Positions 40,934 through 49,984 are shown, numbered from the stretch's first letter. The stretch: DNA of 64,000 nt from Micromonospora lupini (GCF_026342015.1 NZ_JAPENL010000003.1:248001-312000), one strand, 5' to 3'. A program made the numbers and translations. Notes: generated by a model not told the origin, from the sequence alone.

Positions 40934-41557
40934 TCAGCGGCGCGTGACGCCAGGGACGGTACGTGGCCGACGCAGGGCCACCACGGCGAGGATCAGCCCG
41001 GTGATGGTCAGCGCCGCACCGCCGGGCAGCAGCAGCTTGCCTGTCATCCCCCCGGCGCCGCCACCGAAGCCGGTGGCCGGGCCTCGACTGGGCTGGGACG
41101 GCACCTTCTTGACCACCTGGAGCATTGTCGACGCGGTCTCGCCGTCGCGGCACTCCAACTTGACCCGGTAGTTGCCGGGGCGGGTCCGCTCGCGCACCAT
41201 CGGCGCGGCGGTGAGCACGCCGCGCTGCGGCTGCACGCCGACGGCGCCGAACGCGTCGGAGACGACTGTGGCGCCCGCCGAGTTGTCCCGACAGCTGGCC
41301 CGGATGCCGACCAGGTAGCCGGGCTGCACCGTGCTGGGGCTCACCTCGACGAAGACGTCCAGCGCCGGAGCGGGCTGGGGTGCGGCGCCTCCGGGCTGGG
41401 TCTCGGGCTGGCCCCCGGGCACCGGCGCGACGAGCACGAGCGGGCGGGCGACGGGCGCGAGAACGGCGGGTGCGGCATGTGCGGGGGCGGCGGCCAGCAG
41501 GGGGCCGGCGAGCACGGTCACCACCGACAGGGTCACGCCGCCGCGGGTCACTGCCAC
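40934..41557 (-). CDS. secreted protein with C-terminal membrane anchor, sortase partner
   Basis: 207 residues. A signal peptide (cleavage after AHA near 28), a Pro-rich linker, then an Ig-like extracellular domain of about 90 residues with two Cys (ASCRDN and LECRDG) likely forming a disulfide, a Gly-rich linker, and a C-terminal hydrophobic segment followed by Arg residues. This is the layout of sortase-associated surface proteins. A canonical LPXTG is absent; LLPGG just before the hydrophobic segment is the nearest candidate. Operon with the class F sortase. Confidence 0.72.
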   Translation of the reverse strand: MAVTRGGVTLSVVTVLAGPLLAAAPAHAAPAVLAPVARPLVLVAPVPGGQPETQPGGAAPQPAPALDVFVEVSPSTVQPGYLVGIRASCRDNSAGATVVSDAFGAVGVQPQRGVLTAAPMVRERTRPGNYRVKLECRDGETASTMLQVVKKVPSQPSRGPATGFGGGAGGMTGKLLLPGGAALTITGLILAVVALRRPRTVPGVTRR

Positions 41558-41690
41558 GATGCCCCCTCTTGACGCCGTAGGACCGCGCCGGGCAGCGGAC
41601 CGCCCGGCCTGCCGTACCAGATCGATCCTCTCATTCCCGGTCGCACATCACATCCGATCCGCCGACGACGTCGCGTACGCTCGGGTCGCT

Positions 41691-42392
41691 GTGACCATCA
41701 CCGACCCTGACCCCGCCGCCGTCCCGCCCGCGGGCCGGCCGATCCGCACCTTCCACCCCCGCCGGGGCCGGATGAGCGGCCGCCAGACCGAGGCGCTGGA
41801 GCGGCTCTGGTCGTCCTACGGCCGGGACGTGTCGGGCGAGCCCGTCGACCTGGCTGCCCTGTTCGGCCGCCGGGCCCCGGTGGTGCTGGAGATCGGCTCG
41901 GGCATGGGCGACAGCACCGCCGCGATGGCCGCCGCCGACCCGGATCGAGATTATCTGGCGGTCGAGGTGCACACGCCGGGAATCGCGAACCTGCTCGACC
42001 TGGTGGACCGCTGTGGCCTCGGCAACGTGCGGGTGGCCGAGGGCGACGCGTTGGAGCTGGTCAGCGGCCTGCCGGAGGGTGTCCTGGACGCCGTACACAT
42101 CTTCTTCCCCGACCCCTGGCCGAAGGTCCGCCACCACAAGCGGAGGATCATCCAGCCGGCGCACGTGGCGCTGCTGCGCTCCCGGCTGGTCCCCGGCGGG
42201 ACGCTGCACTGCGCGACCGACTGGGCCGAGTACGCCGAGGCGATGCGGGAGACCCTTGACGCGGACCCGGGGCTGGTGGACGCGTACGGCGGCTTCGCAC
42301 CGCGTCCGGCGCACCGCCCGGTGACGAAGTTCGAGCGGCGGGCGATCACCGCCGGCCGGCCGGTCGCCGACCTGATCTACCGCCGACGGTGA
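41691..42392 (+). CDS. trmB: tRNA (guanine-N7-)-methyltransferase
   Basis: 233 residues. The SAM-binding motif VLEIGSGMGDST near 64 and the TrmB signature FFPDPWPKVRHHKRRI near 140 are clear, as is the C-terminal TKFERRA. It methylates G46 in the variable loop of tRNAs using S-adenosylmethionine. The start is the GTG at 41691. It stands between the sortase locus and a helicase gene without obvious operon partners. Confidence 0.94.
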   Translation: MTITDPDPAAVPPAGRPIRTFHPRRGRMSGRQTEALERLWSSYGRDVSGEPVDLAALFGRRAPVVLEIGSGMGDSTAAMAAADPDRDYLAVEVHTPGIANLLDLVDRCGLGNVRVAEGDALELVSGLPEGVLDAVHIFFPDPWPKVRHHKRRIIQPAHVALLRSRLVPGGTLHCATDWAEYAEAMRETLDADPGLVDAYGGFAPRPAHRPVTKFERRAITAGRPVADLIYRRR

Positions 42393-42468
42393 CGAGACGG
42401 CCCGGACGGGTGCCCGGCGGAGGCCGGGTTGGCGCGCGGGGGCATGATCCAGGCACCATGGACGGGAT

Positions 42469-44982
42469 ATGACGCTCACCGCCGCGCTCCCGACAAGCGC
42501 CGACCCCGACACCCTCTTCGACGCGTTCGCCGGTTGGGCGAAGGAGCGCGGCCTCGACCTCTATCCCCATCAGGAGGAGGCGGTCATCGAGATCGTCTCC
42601 GGCGCCAACCTGATCATGAACACGCCCACCGGCTCGGGTAAGAGCCTGGTGGCCATCGCCGCGCACTTCGCGGCCCTCGCGGACAGCCGGACGACCTTCT
42701 ACACCGCGCCGATCAAGGCACTGGTGTCGGAGAAGTTCTTCGCGCTCTGCGAGGTCTTCGGCGCCGAGAACGTCGGCATGCTCACCGGTGACGCGAGCGT
42801 CAACGCCGACGCCCCGATCATCTGCTGCACGGCGGAGATCCTGGCCAACCTCGCCCTGCGCGAGGGCGTCAAGGCCGACGTCGGTCAGGTGATCATGGAC
42901 GAGTTCCACTTCTACGCCGAGCCCGACCGGGGCTGGGCCTGGCAGGTGCCGATCATCGAGCTGCCGCAGGCCCAGTTCATCCTGATGTCCGCCACCCTGG
43001 GGGACACCACCCGGTTCGTCGACGACCTGACCCGCCGTACCGGGCGGCCCACCGCAGTCGTGCGCACGGCGGAGCGGCCGGTCCCGCTGATCTTCTCGTA
43101 CGCCATGACGCCGCTGCACGAGACCCTGGAAGAGCTGCTGGAGACCAAGCAGGCCCCGGTGTACGTCGTGCACTTCACCCAGGCTGCCGCGCTGGAACGC
43201 GCCCAGGCGCTGACCAGCGTGAACGTCTGCACCCGCGCCGAGAAGGACATGATCGCCGAGGCGATCGGCGGCTTCCGGTTCACCTCGGGCTTCGGCAAGA
43301 CGCTGTCCCGGCTGGTCCGCCACGGCATCGGCGTGCACCACGCGGGCATGCTGCCCAAGTACCGCCGACTCGTCGAGACCCTGGCCCAGGCCGGCCTGCT
43401 CAAGGTCATCTGTGGCACCGACACCCTCGGCGTCGGCATCAACGTGCCGATCCGCACGGTGCTGTTCACCGGCCTGTCCAAGTACGACGGGGTCCGTACC
43501 CGGCTGCTGAAGAACCGGGAGTTCCACCAGATCGCCGGGCGAGCCGGCCGGGCCGGCTACGACACCATCGGCCGAGTCGTCGTGCAGGCCCCCGAGCACG
43601 TCATCGACAACGAGAAGGCTCTCGCGAAGGCCGGCGACGACCCGAAGAAGCGGCGCAAGGTGGTCCGCAAGAAGCCGCCGGAGGGCTCGATCGGCTGGGG
43701 GCAGCCCACCTTCGACCGACTCGTCGACGCCGAGCCGGAGCCGCTGACCTCCAGCTTCCAGGTCAGCCACTCGATGCTGCTCAACGTCATCGGCCGGCCC
43801 GGGGACGCGTTCACCGCGATGCGGCACCTGCTCACCGACAACCACGAGGAGCCCACCGCCCAGCGTCGGCACATCCGCCGGGCCATCGCCATCTACCGGG
43901 CCCTGCGCGCCGGCGGGGTCGTCGAGGAGCTGCCCGAGCCGGACGAGACCGGCCGACGGATCCGCCTCACCGTCGACCTCCAGCTCGACTTCGCGCTCAA
44001 CCAGCCGCTCTCCCCCCTCGCCCTGGCCACCATCGAGCTGCTCGACGCCGAGTCCCCGTCGTACGCGCTCGACGTGCTGAGCGTGATCGAGTCGATCCTC
44101 GACGACCCCCGGCAGATCCTGTCCGCGCAGCAGTTCAAGGCGCGCGGCGAGGCGGTCGCCGCCATGAAGGCCGAGGGCATCGAGTACGAGGCCCGCCTCG
44201 AACTGCTCGACGACGTGACCCACCCGAAGCCCCTCGCGGAGCTGCTGGAGGCCGCGTACGAGATGTACCGGCAGGGCCACCCGTGGGTCGCCGACCACCA
44301 GCTCTCCCCCAAGGCCGTCGTCCGCGACATGTACGAGCGGGCCATGACCTTCACCGAGTACGTGCAGTTCTACGGGCTGACCCGCTCGGAGGGCCTGGTC
44401 CTGCGCTATCTGGCCGACGCGTACAAGACGCTGCGCCAGACCGTGCCCGAGGACGCCAAGACCGAGGAGCTGATCGACCTCATCGAGTGGCTCGGCGAGC
44501 TGGTCCGCCAGGTCGACTCCAGCCTCATCGACGAGTGGGAGCGGCTGCGCAACCCGTCCGACGTCGCCGAGGTGGCCCAGGCGCACGCGGCGCTTACCGA
44601 CCGGCCGCCGGCGGTGACCCGTAACGCGCGGGCGTTCCGGGTGCTGGTGCGCAACGCGCTGTTCCGCCGCGTCGAGCTGGCCGCGCTGCGCCGCTGGGAC
44701 CTGCTCGCCGAACTGGACGCCGAGGACGGCTGGGACTACGACGCGTGGGCCGAGGCCCTCGCGCCGTACTTCGAGGAGTACGACTCGATCGGCGTCGGGC
44801 CGGACGCCCGAGGACCGGCACTGCTCATGATCGAGCAGGGGCGGGAACGGTGGACCGTCCGGCAGAGCTTCGACGACCCCAACGGCGACCGCGACTGGGG
44901 CATCAGCGCCGAGATCGACCTGGTCGCCTCGGACGAGGTCGGGGCGGCGGTCGTCCGGATCACGGACGTCGGCCAGCTCTAG
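42469..44982 (+). CDS. SKI2-like DEAD/DEAH helicase with DUF3516
   Basis: 837 residues. Helicase motifs: Walker A NTPTGSGKSLVA near 54, MDEFHFY near 144, MSATLGD, HHAGMLPKYRR, GTDTLGVGIN and QIAGRAGRAG near 352. The C-terminal half is the DUF3516 domain found with this helicase in actinobacteria. It is an SF2 RNA helicase of the Ski2/Mtr4 type, probably acting in RNA processing or decay, but its substrate is not known. The ATG at 42469 starts a normal N-terminus. A terminator follows the gene. Confidence 0.92.
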   Translation: MTLTAALPTSADPDTLFDAFAGWAKERGLDLYPHQEEAVIEIVSGANLIMNTPTGSGKSLVAIAAHFAALADSRTTFYTAPIKALVSEKFFALCEVFGAENVGMLTGDASVNADAPIICCTAEILANLALREGVKADVGQVIMDEFHFYAEPDRGWAWQVPIIELPQAQFILMSATLGDTTRFVDDLTRRTGRPTAVVRTAERPVPLIFSYAMTPLHETLEELLETKQAPVYVVHFTQAAALERAQALTSVNVCTRAEKDMIAEAIGGFRFTSGFGKTLSRLVRHGIGVHHAGMLPKYRRLVETLAQAGLLKVICGTDTLGVGINVPIRTVLFTGLSKYDGVRTRLLKNREFHQIAGRAGRAGYDTIGRVVVQAPEHVIDNEKALAKAGDDPKKRRKVVRKKPPEGSIGWGQPTFDRLVDAEPEPLTSSFQVSHSMLLNVIGRPGDAFTAMRHLLTDNHEEPTAQRRHIRRAIAIYRALRAGGVVEELPEPDETGRRIRLTVDLQLDFALNQPLSPLALATIELLDAESPSYALDVLSVIESILDDPRQILSAQQFKARGEAVAAMKAEGIEYEARLELLDDVTHPKPLAELLEAAYEMYRQGHPWVADHQLSPKAVVRDMYERAMTFTEYVQFYGLTRSEGLVLRYLADAYKTLRQTVPEDAKTEELIDLIEWLGELVRQVDSSLIDEWERLRNPSDVAEVAQAHAALTDRPPAVTRNARAFRVLVRNALFRRVELAALRRWDLLAELDAEDGWDYDAWAEALAPYFEEYDSIGVGPDARGPALLMIEQGRERWTVRQSFDDPNGDRDWGISAEIDLVASDEVGAAVVRITDVGQL

Positions 44983-44996
44983 CAGGGGTCTCGACA

Positions 44997-45028
44997 GGGG
45001 GTCGTCCGCACGCCGGGCGGCCCCCTTT
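44997..45028 (+). terminator. rho-independent terminator after the helicase gene
   Basis: GGGGG at 44997-45001 pairs with CCCCC at 45021-45025, with TCGTCCG/CGGGCGG continuing the stem by G-U pairs, and the stem is followed by TTT. It starts 14 bases after the stop codon. Confidence 0.7.
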
Positions 45029-45074
45029 GTCGTGTTTTCCGCACCCCCGTTTTGGCTGGGCGATGTCAGAGGTG

Positions 45075-45100
45075 TCGATTAGAATGTATGTACTAATCGA
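45075..45100. promoter_or_regulatory. 8-bp inverted repeat upstream of the 214-aa gene
   Basis: TCGATTAG and CTAATCGA are exact reverse complements separated by the AT-rich 10-mer AATGTATGTA. A possible -10 hexamer TAGAAT lies in its left half. It ends 38 bases before the GTG at 45139 and is a likely operator. No regulator gene is adjacent. Confidence 0.5.
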
Positions 45101-45138
45101 GTTCCTGACCTGCAGGATTACGACTAGGGAGGACGTCC

Positions 45139-45783
45139 GTGACCGCTCCCGCCTCCACGCCCCTCACGCCCTACGCGACACTGCTCGGCTTCACCCGCTA
45201 CGTCGACCGCACCGGCCCCACCAAGGCGACCTTCGTGGGTGGTCTGCGCAAGCAGCGCGCCAGCCGCTCCGGCTTCAACCCGCACGGCCAGTTCGTCAAG
45301 GCGCTCAAGGCCGACATCGCCTTCCACACCGGCGGCACCCACCTGACCGGGGTGGTCGACGTCGTCAAGCCGCGATGGCGTCCGCTCTACCAGGCGCTGG
45401 TGCCCGGCGCCACGGCCTGGCTGCACTCCCTCGGCGACCCGGCCGCCGTCGACCTCGCCCAGACCCGCGACGCCCTGGCCATGCTCGGCGACCTACCCGT
45501 CAAGATCAACCCCCACTTCGGTGTACGCCACGCCGACGGCCACGCCGACGCGATCCGCCTGCACTTCGACGAGGCCCCACCGAGCGAGGAGTCGGTGCTC
45601 GCCACCCTGCACCTGATGGCCCGACACATGGACGCGGTGCTCCCGCACGCCGAACCCGTCCTGGTCGACGTCCGGCGTGGCCAGGCCCACCGCATGCCCA
45701 CCGACGCCAAGCCCGAACAGATCGAACGCTGGCTCTCCGGCGAGGCCGCCGCCTTCCGCGCAATCTGGTCCACCGCCGCCTAA
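45139..45783 (+). CDS. uncharacterised 214-residue protein
   Basis: Soluble protein with no domain I can name. It starts at GTG with GGGAGG 8 to 9 bases upstream. Notable segments are TPYATLLGFTRYVDRTGPTKATFVGGLRKQR at the N-terminus and a central His-rich stretch (VKINPHFGVRHADGHADAIRLHF near 125). There is no signal peptide or membrane segment. Downstream is a large hairpin and then a DUF559 nuclease gene on the same strand. The AT-rich palindromic promoter suggests dedicated regulation. Confidence 0.7.
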   Translation: MTAPASTPLTPYATLLGFTRYVDRTGPTKATFVGGLRKQRASRSGFNPHGQFVKALKADIAFHTGGTHLTGVVDVVKPRWRPLYQALVPGATAWLHSLGDPAAVDLAQTRDALAMLGDLPVKINPHFGVRHADGHADAIRLHFDEAPPSEESVLATLHLMARHMDAVLPHAEPVLVDVRRGQAHRMPTDAKPEQIERWLSGEAAAFRAIWSTAA

Positions 45784-45830
45784 GACCCCCGTCACGTCGC
45801 GCCGACCGCTCCGCTTTGGTCACTCGGCAA

Positions 45831-45903
45831 GATCGCGCTCGATCCAGGATGTAGTGGCCTCCGCACCACTGGGAGGCCACTACATCCATGTTCGTGCCTG
45901 ATC
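45831..45903. repeat. long palindrome (element d) with 16-bp perfect stem
   Basis: GGATGTAGTGGCCTCC at 45847-45862 pairs exactly with 45872-45887 around a 9-base loop. Outer arms GATCGCGCTCGA and TTCGTGCCTGATC extend it imperfectly. It lies 47 bases after the 214-residue gene. The core AGTAGTGGCCTC/GTAGTGGCCTC and the outer GATCG-GCTCGA are shared with elements c and e. Confidence 0.85.
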
Positions 45904-45995
45904 ATGGGGATAAGGGCGCGCAGCGACGCCCGGGTGATGGCGGCGGTTATCCACAGGGGCGGCGGGGGCGCGGGGGATCGGTCAGCCTGGGGTCC

Positions 45996-46898
45996 ATGCC
46001 GAAAGTTCCTCGCCGACCACCGCAGTTGCGCGGTCGGGTCTTCCGTGGCTCGATCGCCGTCTCGCGAGGCCTACTGACCCGCAATGACCTACGCAGCTCG
46101 GCGTGGCGGCCGCTCTTCCGCGACGTCTATGCCGACGCCGGGATCAGAGTCACCCACAGCATCAGGTGCGCCGCCGTCGGACGATGGCTGATTCCGCCCG
46201 AGGCGGCCATCGCTGGGCGTGCCGCTGCGGCCCTGTACGGCCGCCTCACCTCGACCGCGAACGAGCCGGTCGACGTCCTGATCCCCCCGGGCACCCGGAT
46301 CGGGCCGACCACCGGCCTCAGGGTGCACCGCGGGGAGATCGACCCCGGCGACACGGTGGATCGGGCCGGGGTCAGAGTGACAAGCCCGGCCCGGACCTGC
46401 TGGGATATCGCTCGCTGGCTCGATCTGGTCGAGGCGGTGGTCGTCATCGACGCACTGCTGGCCAGCAGGCTCATCGACGTGCCGACGTTGCGCGAGTACG
46501 CGTTGAGCCGGGCCGGTCGCCGAGGCTGGCGGTCCTTGCTGCGGGCGGTCGACCTGGCCGACGCGGGTGCGGAGTCGCCTCAGGAGTCCCGTACCCGGGT
46601 GCGGCTGGTGCTCGCCGGGCTACCCCGGCCGCAGACGCAGTGGGTCGTCGCCGAGCAGGGCCGGTTCGTGGCCCGGCTGGACCTGGCCTGGCCACAGTTC
46701 AAGGTCGCGGTGGAGTACGACGGACTGTGGCACGACGACCCGGAGCAGTTCCACCGGGATCGTCGACGGCTCAACCGACTGCTCGGCGGCGACTGGATCG
46801 TCCTGCACGTGACAGGCAAGCGCCTCCGTGAGGACTTCGACGGGTTCCTCGCCGAGGTCCGGGCGGCCCTACAGGCACGCTCGCGCTCCCCCCGGTGA
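45996..46898 (+). CDS. DUF559 (Vsr-like) endonuclease-domain protein
   Basis: 300 residues. The N-terminal half has a winged-helix-like pattern (SIAVSRGLLTRNDLRSSAWRPLFRDVYADAG) and AbiEi-type context (AAIAGRAAAALYG, PARTCWDIAR). The C-terminal part is a PD-(D/E)xK-like nuclease: ESRTRVRLVLAGL near 225, ARLDLAWPQFKVAVEYDG near 258, then RDRRRLNRL and WIVLHVTGKRL. Such proteins are common in actinobacteria, with unknown targets. The ATG at 45996 begins the protein-like part of the frame. Hairpins flank the gene on both sides. Confidence 0.75.
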   Translation: MPKVPRRPPQLRGRVFRGSIAVSRGLLTRNDLRSSAWRPLFRDVYADAGIRVTHSIRCAAVGRWLIPPEAAIAGRAAAALYGRLTSTANEPVDVLIPPGTRIGPTTGLRVHRGEIDPGDTVDRAGVRVTSPARTCWDIARWLDLVEAVVVIDALLASRLIDVPTLREYALSRAGRRGWRSLLRAVDLADAGAESPQESRTRVRLVLAGLPRPQTQWVVAEQGRFVARLDLAWPQFKVAVEYDGLWHDDPEQFHRDRRRLNRLLGGDWIVLHVTGKRLREDFDGFLAEVRAALQARSRSPR

Positions 46899-46900
46899 CA

Positions 46901-46976
46901 ATGATCGCGCTCGAACATGGAAGTAGTGGCCTCCCCGTCGAGGGAGGCCACTACTTCCTGGATCGAGCACGATCAT
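46901..46976. repeat. long palindrome (element e) with 17-bp perfect stem
   Basis: GGAAGTAGTGGCCTCCC at 46919-46935 pairs exactly with 46942-46958 around the 6-base loop CGTCGA. Outer arms ATGATCGCGCTCGA and TCGAGCACGATCAT are also complementary apart from one position. It starts 2 bases after the DUF559 gene and precedes the end of the convergent substrate-binding protein gene. Confidence 0.87.
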
Positions 46977-47016
46977 CGCCCACCTGGGAGTACGCCGCGC
47001 GCGATGCGCGGGGGGG

Positions 47017-47964
47017 TCAGGCGGCGGCGAGGTACTTCGCGAGGTCGTCGAGGATCTTGTTGGCGGCGCCGACGCCGATGCCTGTCATCCAGACCTCGTC
47101 GGAGACCGGGTACGCCTTGCCGGCCTTGACCGCGCCGAGGCCCTTCCAGAGGGTGCCACCCGCCACCTTGGCCTGCTCGGCGGCGGCCTTGTCGCCGTAC
47201 GCGGTCACGAAGATGACGTCGCCGTCGACCTCGTTGATCCGCTCGGGGCTGACCAGGTCGAAGCGCTTGTCCTCCTTGTTGGCGAGCATCTGCCGCTCGG
47301 GGCGGCCGAGGCCGGTGTCGCCGATGACGATGCCGGAGAAGGAGTCCGGGCCGTACACGCGGATGTTGCCAGGCAGGAACCGCACGATCGACACCTTGCG
47401 GGCGGCCGGGTCGCCGAGCGTGGCGCCGAAGTCCTTGGCCCGCTTCTCGTACGCCCCGAGCAGGTCCTTGGCCTGCTGCTCGCGGCCGAGCGCCTTGCCG
47501 TCGAGGAGGAAGTTGTCCTTCCAGGTGATGCCCACCTTGTCGGTGAACACGGTGGGCGCGATGGCGGCCAGTTCGTCGTAGAACTTCTCCTGACGGAACT
47601 TGCTGCCGAGGATGAGGTCCGGCTTGAGGGCGTTGATCGCCTCCAGGTCGGGCTCGGCGAGCACCCCGACCTCCTTGATGCCGGCGAGCTTGTCCGCGCC
47701 GAAGTACGTCGGCCAGCTCTTCGCCTCGCCTGCGGTGGCGGCGCCGACGGGTGTGATGCCCAGCGAGAGCGCCGTGTCGATCTTGTCGGTGTCGAGCACC
47801 ACGACGCGCTTCGGCTCGGCCGGGACCTTTGTGGTGCCCATGGCGTGGGTGATCTCCCGGGTCTCCCCGGTGGCGGAGCCGGCGACCGGGTCGCTCTCAC
47901 CGCAGGCGGTGAGGCCGACCCCGAGGGCGACGGCCGCGGCGAGAGCGGCGACGAGACGACGCAT
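47017..47964 (-). CDS. siderophore ABC transporter substrate-binding lipoprotein
   Basis: 315 residues. Lipoprotein signal with lipobox LTAC (Cys21). FecB/FepB-type periplasmic-binding fold: KRVVVLDTDKIDTALSLGITPVGA, then EPDLEAINALKPDLIL, and a C-terminal helical lobe. It captures ferric siderophore outside the membrane and delivers it to the permeases encoded upstream. Its ATG overlaps the ATPase stop by one base (TGATG), so all four genes form one operon. Confidence 0.93.
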   Translation of the reverse strand: MRRLVAALAAAVALGVGLTACGESDPVAGSATGETREITHAMGTTKVPAEPKRVVVLDTDKIDTALSLGITPVGAATAGEAKSWPTYFGADKLAGIKEVGVLAEPDLEAINALKPDLILGSKFRQEKFYDELAAIAPTVFTDKVGITWKDNFLLDGKALGREQQAKDLLGAYEKRAKDFGATLGDPAARKVSIVRFLPGNIRVYGPDSFSGIVIGDTGLGRPERQMLANKEDKRFDLVSPERINEVDGDVIFVTAYGDKAAAEQAKVAGGTLWKGLGAVKAGKAYPVSDEVWMTGIGVGAANKILDDLAKYLAAA

Positions 47965-48866
47965 CAGAGTCCTTTCGAGGGGTACGTGCCGGCGAGCGGG
48001 TTGGCCGCGTCGCCGGTGGCGGGTCGGGCGTCCGGTACGGACGCCGTCGGCGAGGAGTGGTCACCCGCGACAGCGGGCGCCGGAGCGTTGCCACCTGTGT
48101 GCGCGGGCACCACAAGCGGTGCGCCTGTCACCGGGCAGGGCACGACCACGCAGGCCAGCCCGAAGACGTCCCGGACCAGGTCGGCGGTGAGGATCTCCCG
48201 GGGCGGCCCGGCGGCCACCACCGCGCCGGCGCGCATCGCGATCAGGTGGTCGGCGTAGCGGGCGGCCTGGTTGAGGTCGTGCAGCACGGCGACCACTGTG
48301 CGGCCGCGCTCGACGCGCAGCCGGTGCAGCAGGTCCAGCACCTCCACCTGGTGGGCCAGGTCGAGGAAGGTGGTCGGCTCGTCCAGCAACAGGGCGTCGG
48401 TGTCCTGGGCCAGGGTCATGGCGATCCACACGCGTTGCCGCTGGCCGCCGGAGAGGCTGTCCACCGGCCGGTCGGCCAGGTCGGACACGTCGGCCAGATT
48501 CATCGCCTCGTCCACCGCCGCGCCGTCGTCGGACGACCACTGCCGCCACCACCGCTGGTACGGCTGCCGGCCGCGCCCGACCAGGTCGGCCACCGTGACA
48601 CCCTCGGGCACCAGTGGGCTCTGCGGCAGGACGCCGAGGCGGCGGGCTACGTCGCGGGTGGGCAGGTCGCGGATGGCGGCGCCGTCCAGCAGGACCGTGC
48701 CGCGCCGCGGTGTGAGCAGCCGGGCCATCGTGCGCAGCAGTGTGGACTTGCCGCAGGCGTTGGGCCCGACGATGACTGTGAACGCGTCGGTCGGCAGGTC
48801 CAGGGTGAGCCCGTCGAGCACTGTCCTCTCGTCGTAGCCGACGACCAGGTCGCGGGTGGAGAGCAT
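47964..48866 (-). CDS. siderophore ABC transporter ATP-binding protein
   Basis: 300 residues. FecE/FepC-type ATPase: Walker A GPNACGKST near 34, Q-loop LPQSP, signature LSGGQRQRVWIAM near 137, Walker B DALLLDEPTTFLDLAH, and H-loop LHDLNQ. A C-terminal tail of about 60 residues is Ala/Pro-rich and not part of the fold. The ATG at 48866 is chosen because AAGGAG lies 7 bases upstream; an in-frame GTG at 48890 would overlap the permease gene. Confidence 0.93.
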   Translation of the reverse strand: MLSTRDLVVGYDERTVLDGLTLDLPTDAFTVIVGPNACGKSTLLRTMARLLTPRRGTVLLDGAAIRDLPTRDVARRLGVLPQSPLVPEGVTVADLVGRGRQPYQRWWRQWSSDDGAAVDEAMNLADVSDLADRPVDSLSGGQRQRVWIAMTLAQDTDALLLDEPTTFLDLAHQVEVLDLLHRLRVERGRTVVAVLHDLNQAARYADHLIAMRAGAVVAAGPPREILTADLVRDVFGLACVVVPCPVTGAPLVVPAHTGGNAPAPAVAGDHSSPTASVPDARPATGDAANPLAGTYPSKGL

Positions 48867-48886
48867 CACACGACTCCTTGAGGGCG

Positions 48887-49984
48887 TCACGACGACCGCT
48901 GCCGTCCACGTAGCAACAGGAAGATCAGGTACGGGCCGCCGATCGCGGCGGTCAGCACACCGGCCGGCAGTTGGGTGGGTGCGAGCAGCCGCCGGCCGGC
49001 CAGGTCGGCCAGCACGAGCAGCAGCGCGCCGAGCAGCGCGGCGCAGACGAGCGGCGGCCGTTCGGCGCGGACCAGCCTGCGGGCCAGCTGCGGCGCGACA
49101 AGCGCCACGAAGTCGACGGCGCCGACCTGCGCGGTGACCATCGCGGCGACGAGCACGCCGGTGCCGGCGAGCCCGATCCGGCGGGCCACCGGACGCAGCC
49201 CGACACCGCGCGCGGTGTCGTCGTCCAGGGCGGTGCTGTTCAGAGCCCAGCCGGCCCAGGCCAGCACCGGCAGCAGCACCAGCAGGGTGCCGGAGATCCA
49301 GGCGGCCTCGGTCCAGCCCTTGCCGGCCAGGGTGCCGATCAGCCAGATCTGCGCCCGCAGGCCGTCGATCGGGTCGGCGGTGAGCATGACCACCTCGGTG
49401 AGCGCCCGGAAGGCGAACGCGACAGCCACGCCGGCGAGGACGAACCGCTGCGCGGCCAGGCCGTGCCGGGCGCCGAGGGCGAACAGCAGCACCGCCGCCA
49501 GCAGGCCGCCGACCAGCGCGCTTGGCGCCACGAGCACCGCCGCCGCGCCGCTGGTCAGGGCCACGGTCGCGGCAAGGCCGGCGCCCTGGGTGATGCCGAT
49601 GACGTCCGGACTGGCGAGGGGGTTGCGCGCCACGCTCTGGATCAGCGTGCCGGCCACGCCGAAGGCCGCCCCGGCCACCGCGGCCAGCACGATCCGGGGC
49701 AACCGCAGATCAAGAACGACGAGGTCGTACGGGGTGCCGGCGCCGGAGAGCGCGCGCAGCACGTCGGCCGGGGCGACGTACGGGGTGCCGAGGGAGAGGC
49801 TGAGCAGCATCGCGAGCAGGAGCAGCACGGTCAGCACGGTGGCGACCAGCACCGCTCGGCGGCGGATCTGCAGGCTGAGCGGGCCGACCCGCAGCAGCGA
49901 CCGCCCCGGCAGCCGGGCACGGTCGACACCTGCCGAGCCTGCGGGGCCTGCCGGGCCGGGGACGGGGCGCTGGGTGGTCGTCAC
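48887..49984 (-). CDS. siderophore ABC transporter permease (FecCD family), second
   Basis: 365 residues. A Pro/Ala-rich N-terminus of about 45 residues, then around nine or ten membrane segments with FecCD signatures: LRLPRIVLAAVAGAAFGVAGTLIQ, RNPLASPDVIGITQGAG, and the C-terminal PAGVLTAAIGGPYLIFLLL. The GTG start overlaps the first permease's stop by four bases. Forms a heterodimeric channel with the product of the next gene upstream. Confidence 0.92.
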   Translation of the reverse strand: MTTTQRPVPGPAGPAGSAGVDRARLPGRSLLRVGPLSLQIRRRAVLVATVLTVLLLLAMLLSLSLGTPYVAPADVLRALSGAGTPYDLVVLDLRLPRIVLAAVAGAAFGVAGTLIQSVARNPLASPDVIGITQGAGLAATVALTSGAAAVLVAPSALVGGLLAAVLLFALGARHGLAAQRFVLAGVAVAFAFRALTEVVMLTADPIDGLRAQIWLIGTLAGKGWTEAAWISGTLLVLLPVLAWAGWALNSTALDDDTARGVGLRPVARRIGLAGTGVLVAAMVTAQVGAVDFVALVAPQLARRLVRAERPPLVCAALLGALLLVLADLAGRRLLAPTQLPAGVLTAAIGGPYLIFLLLRGRQRSS

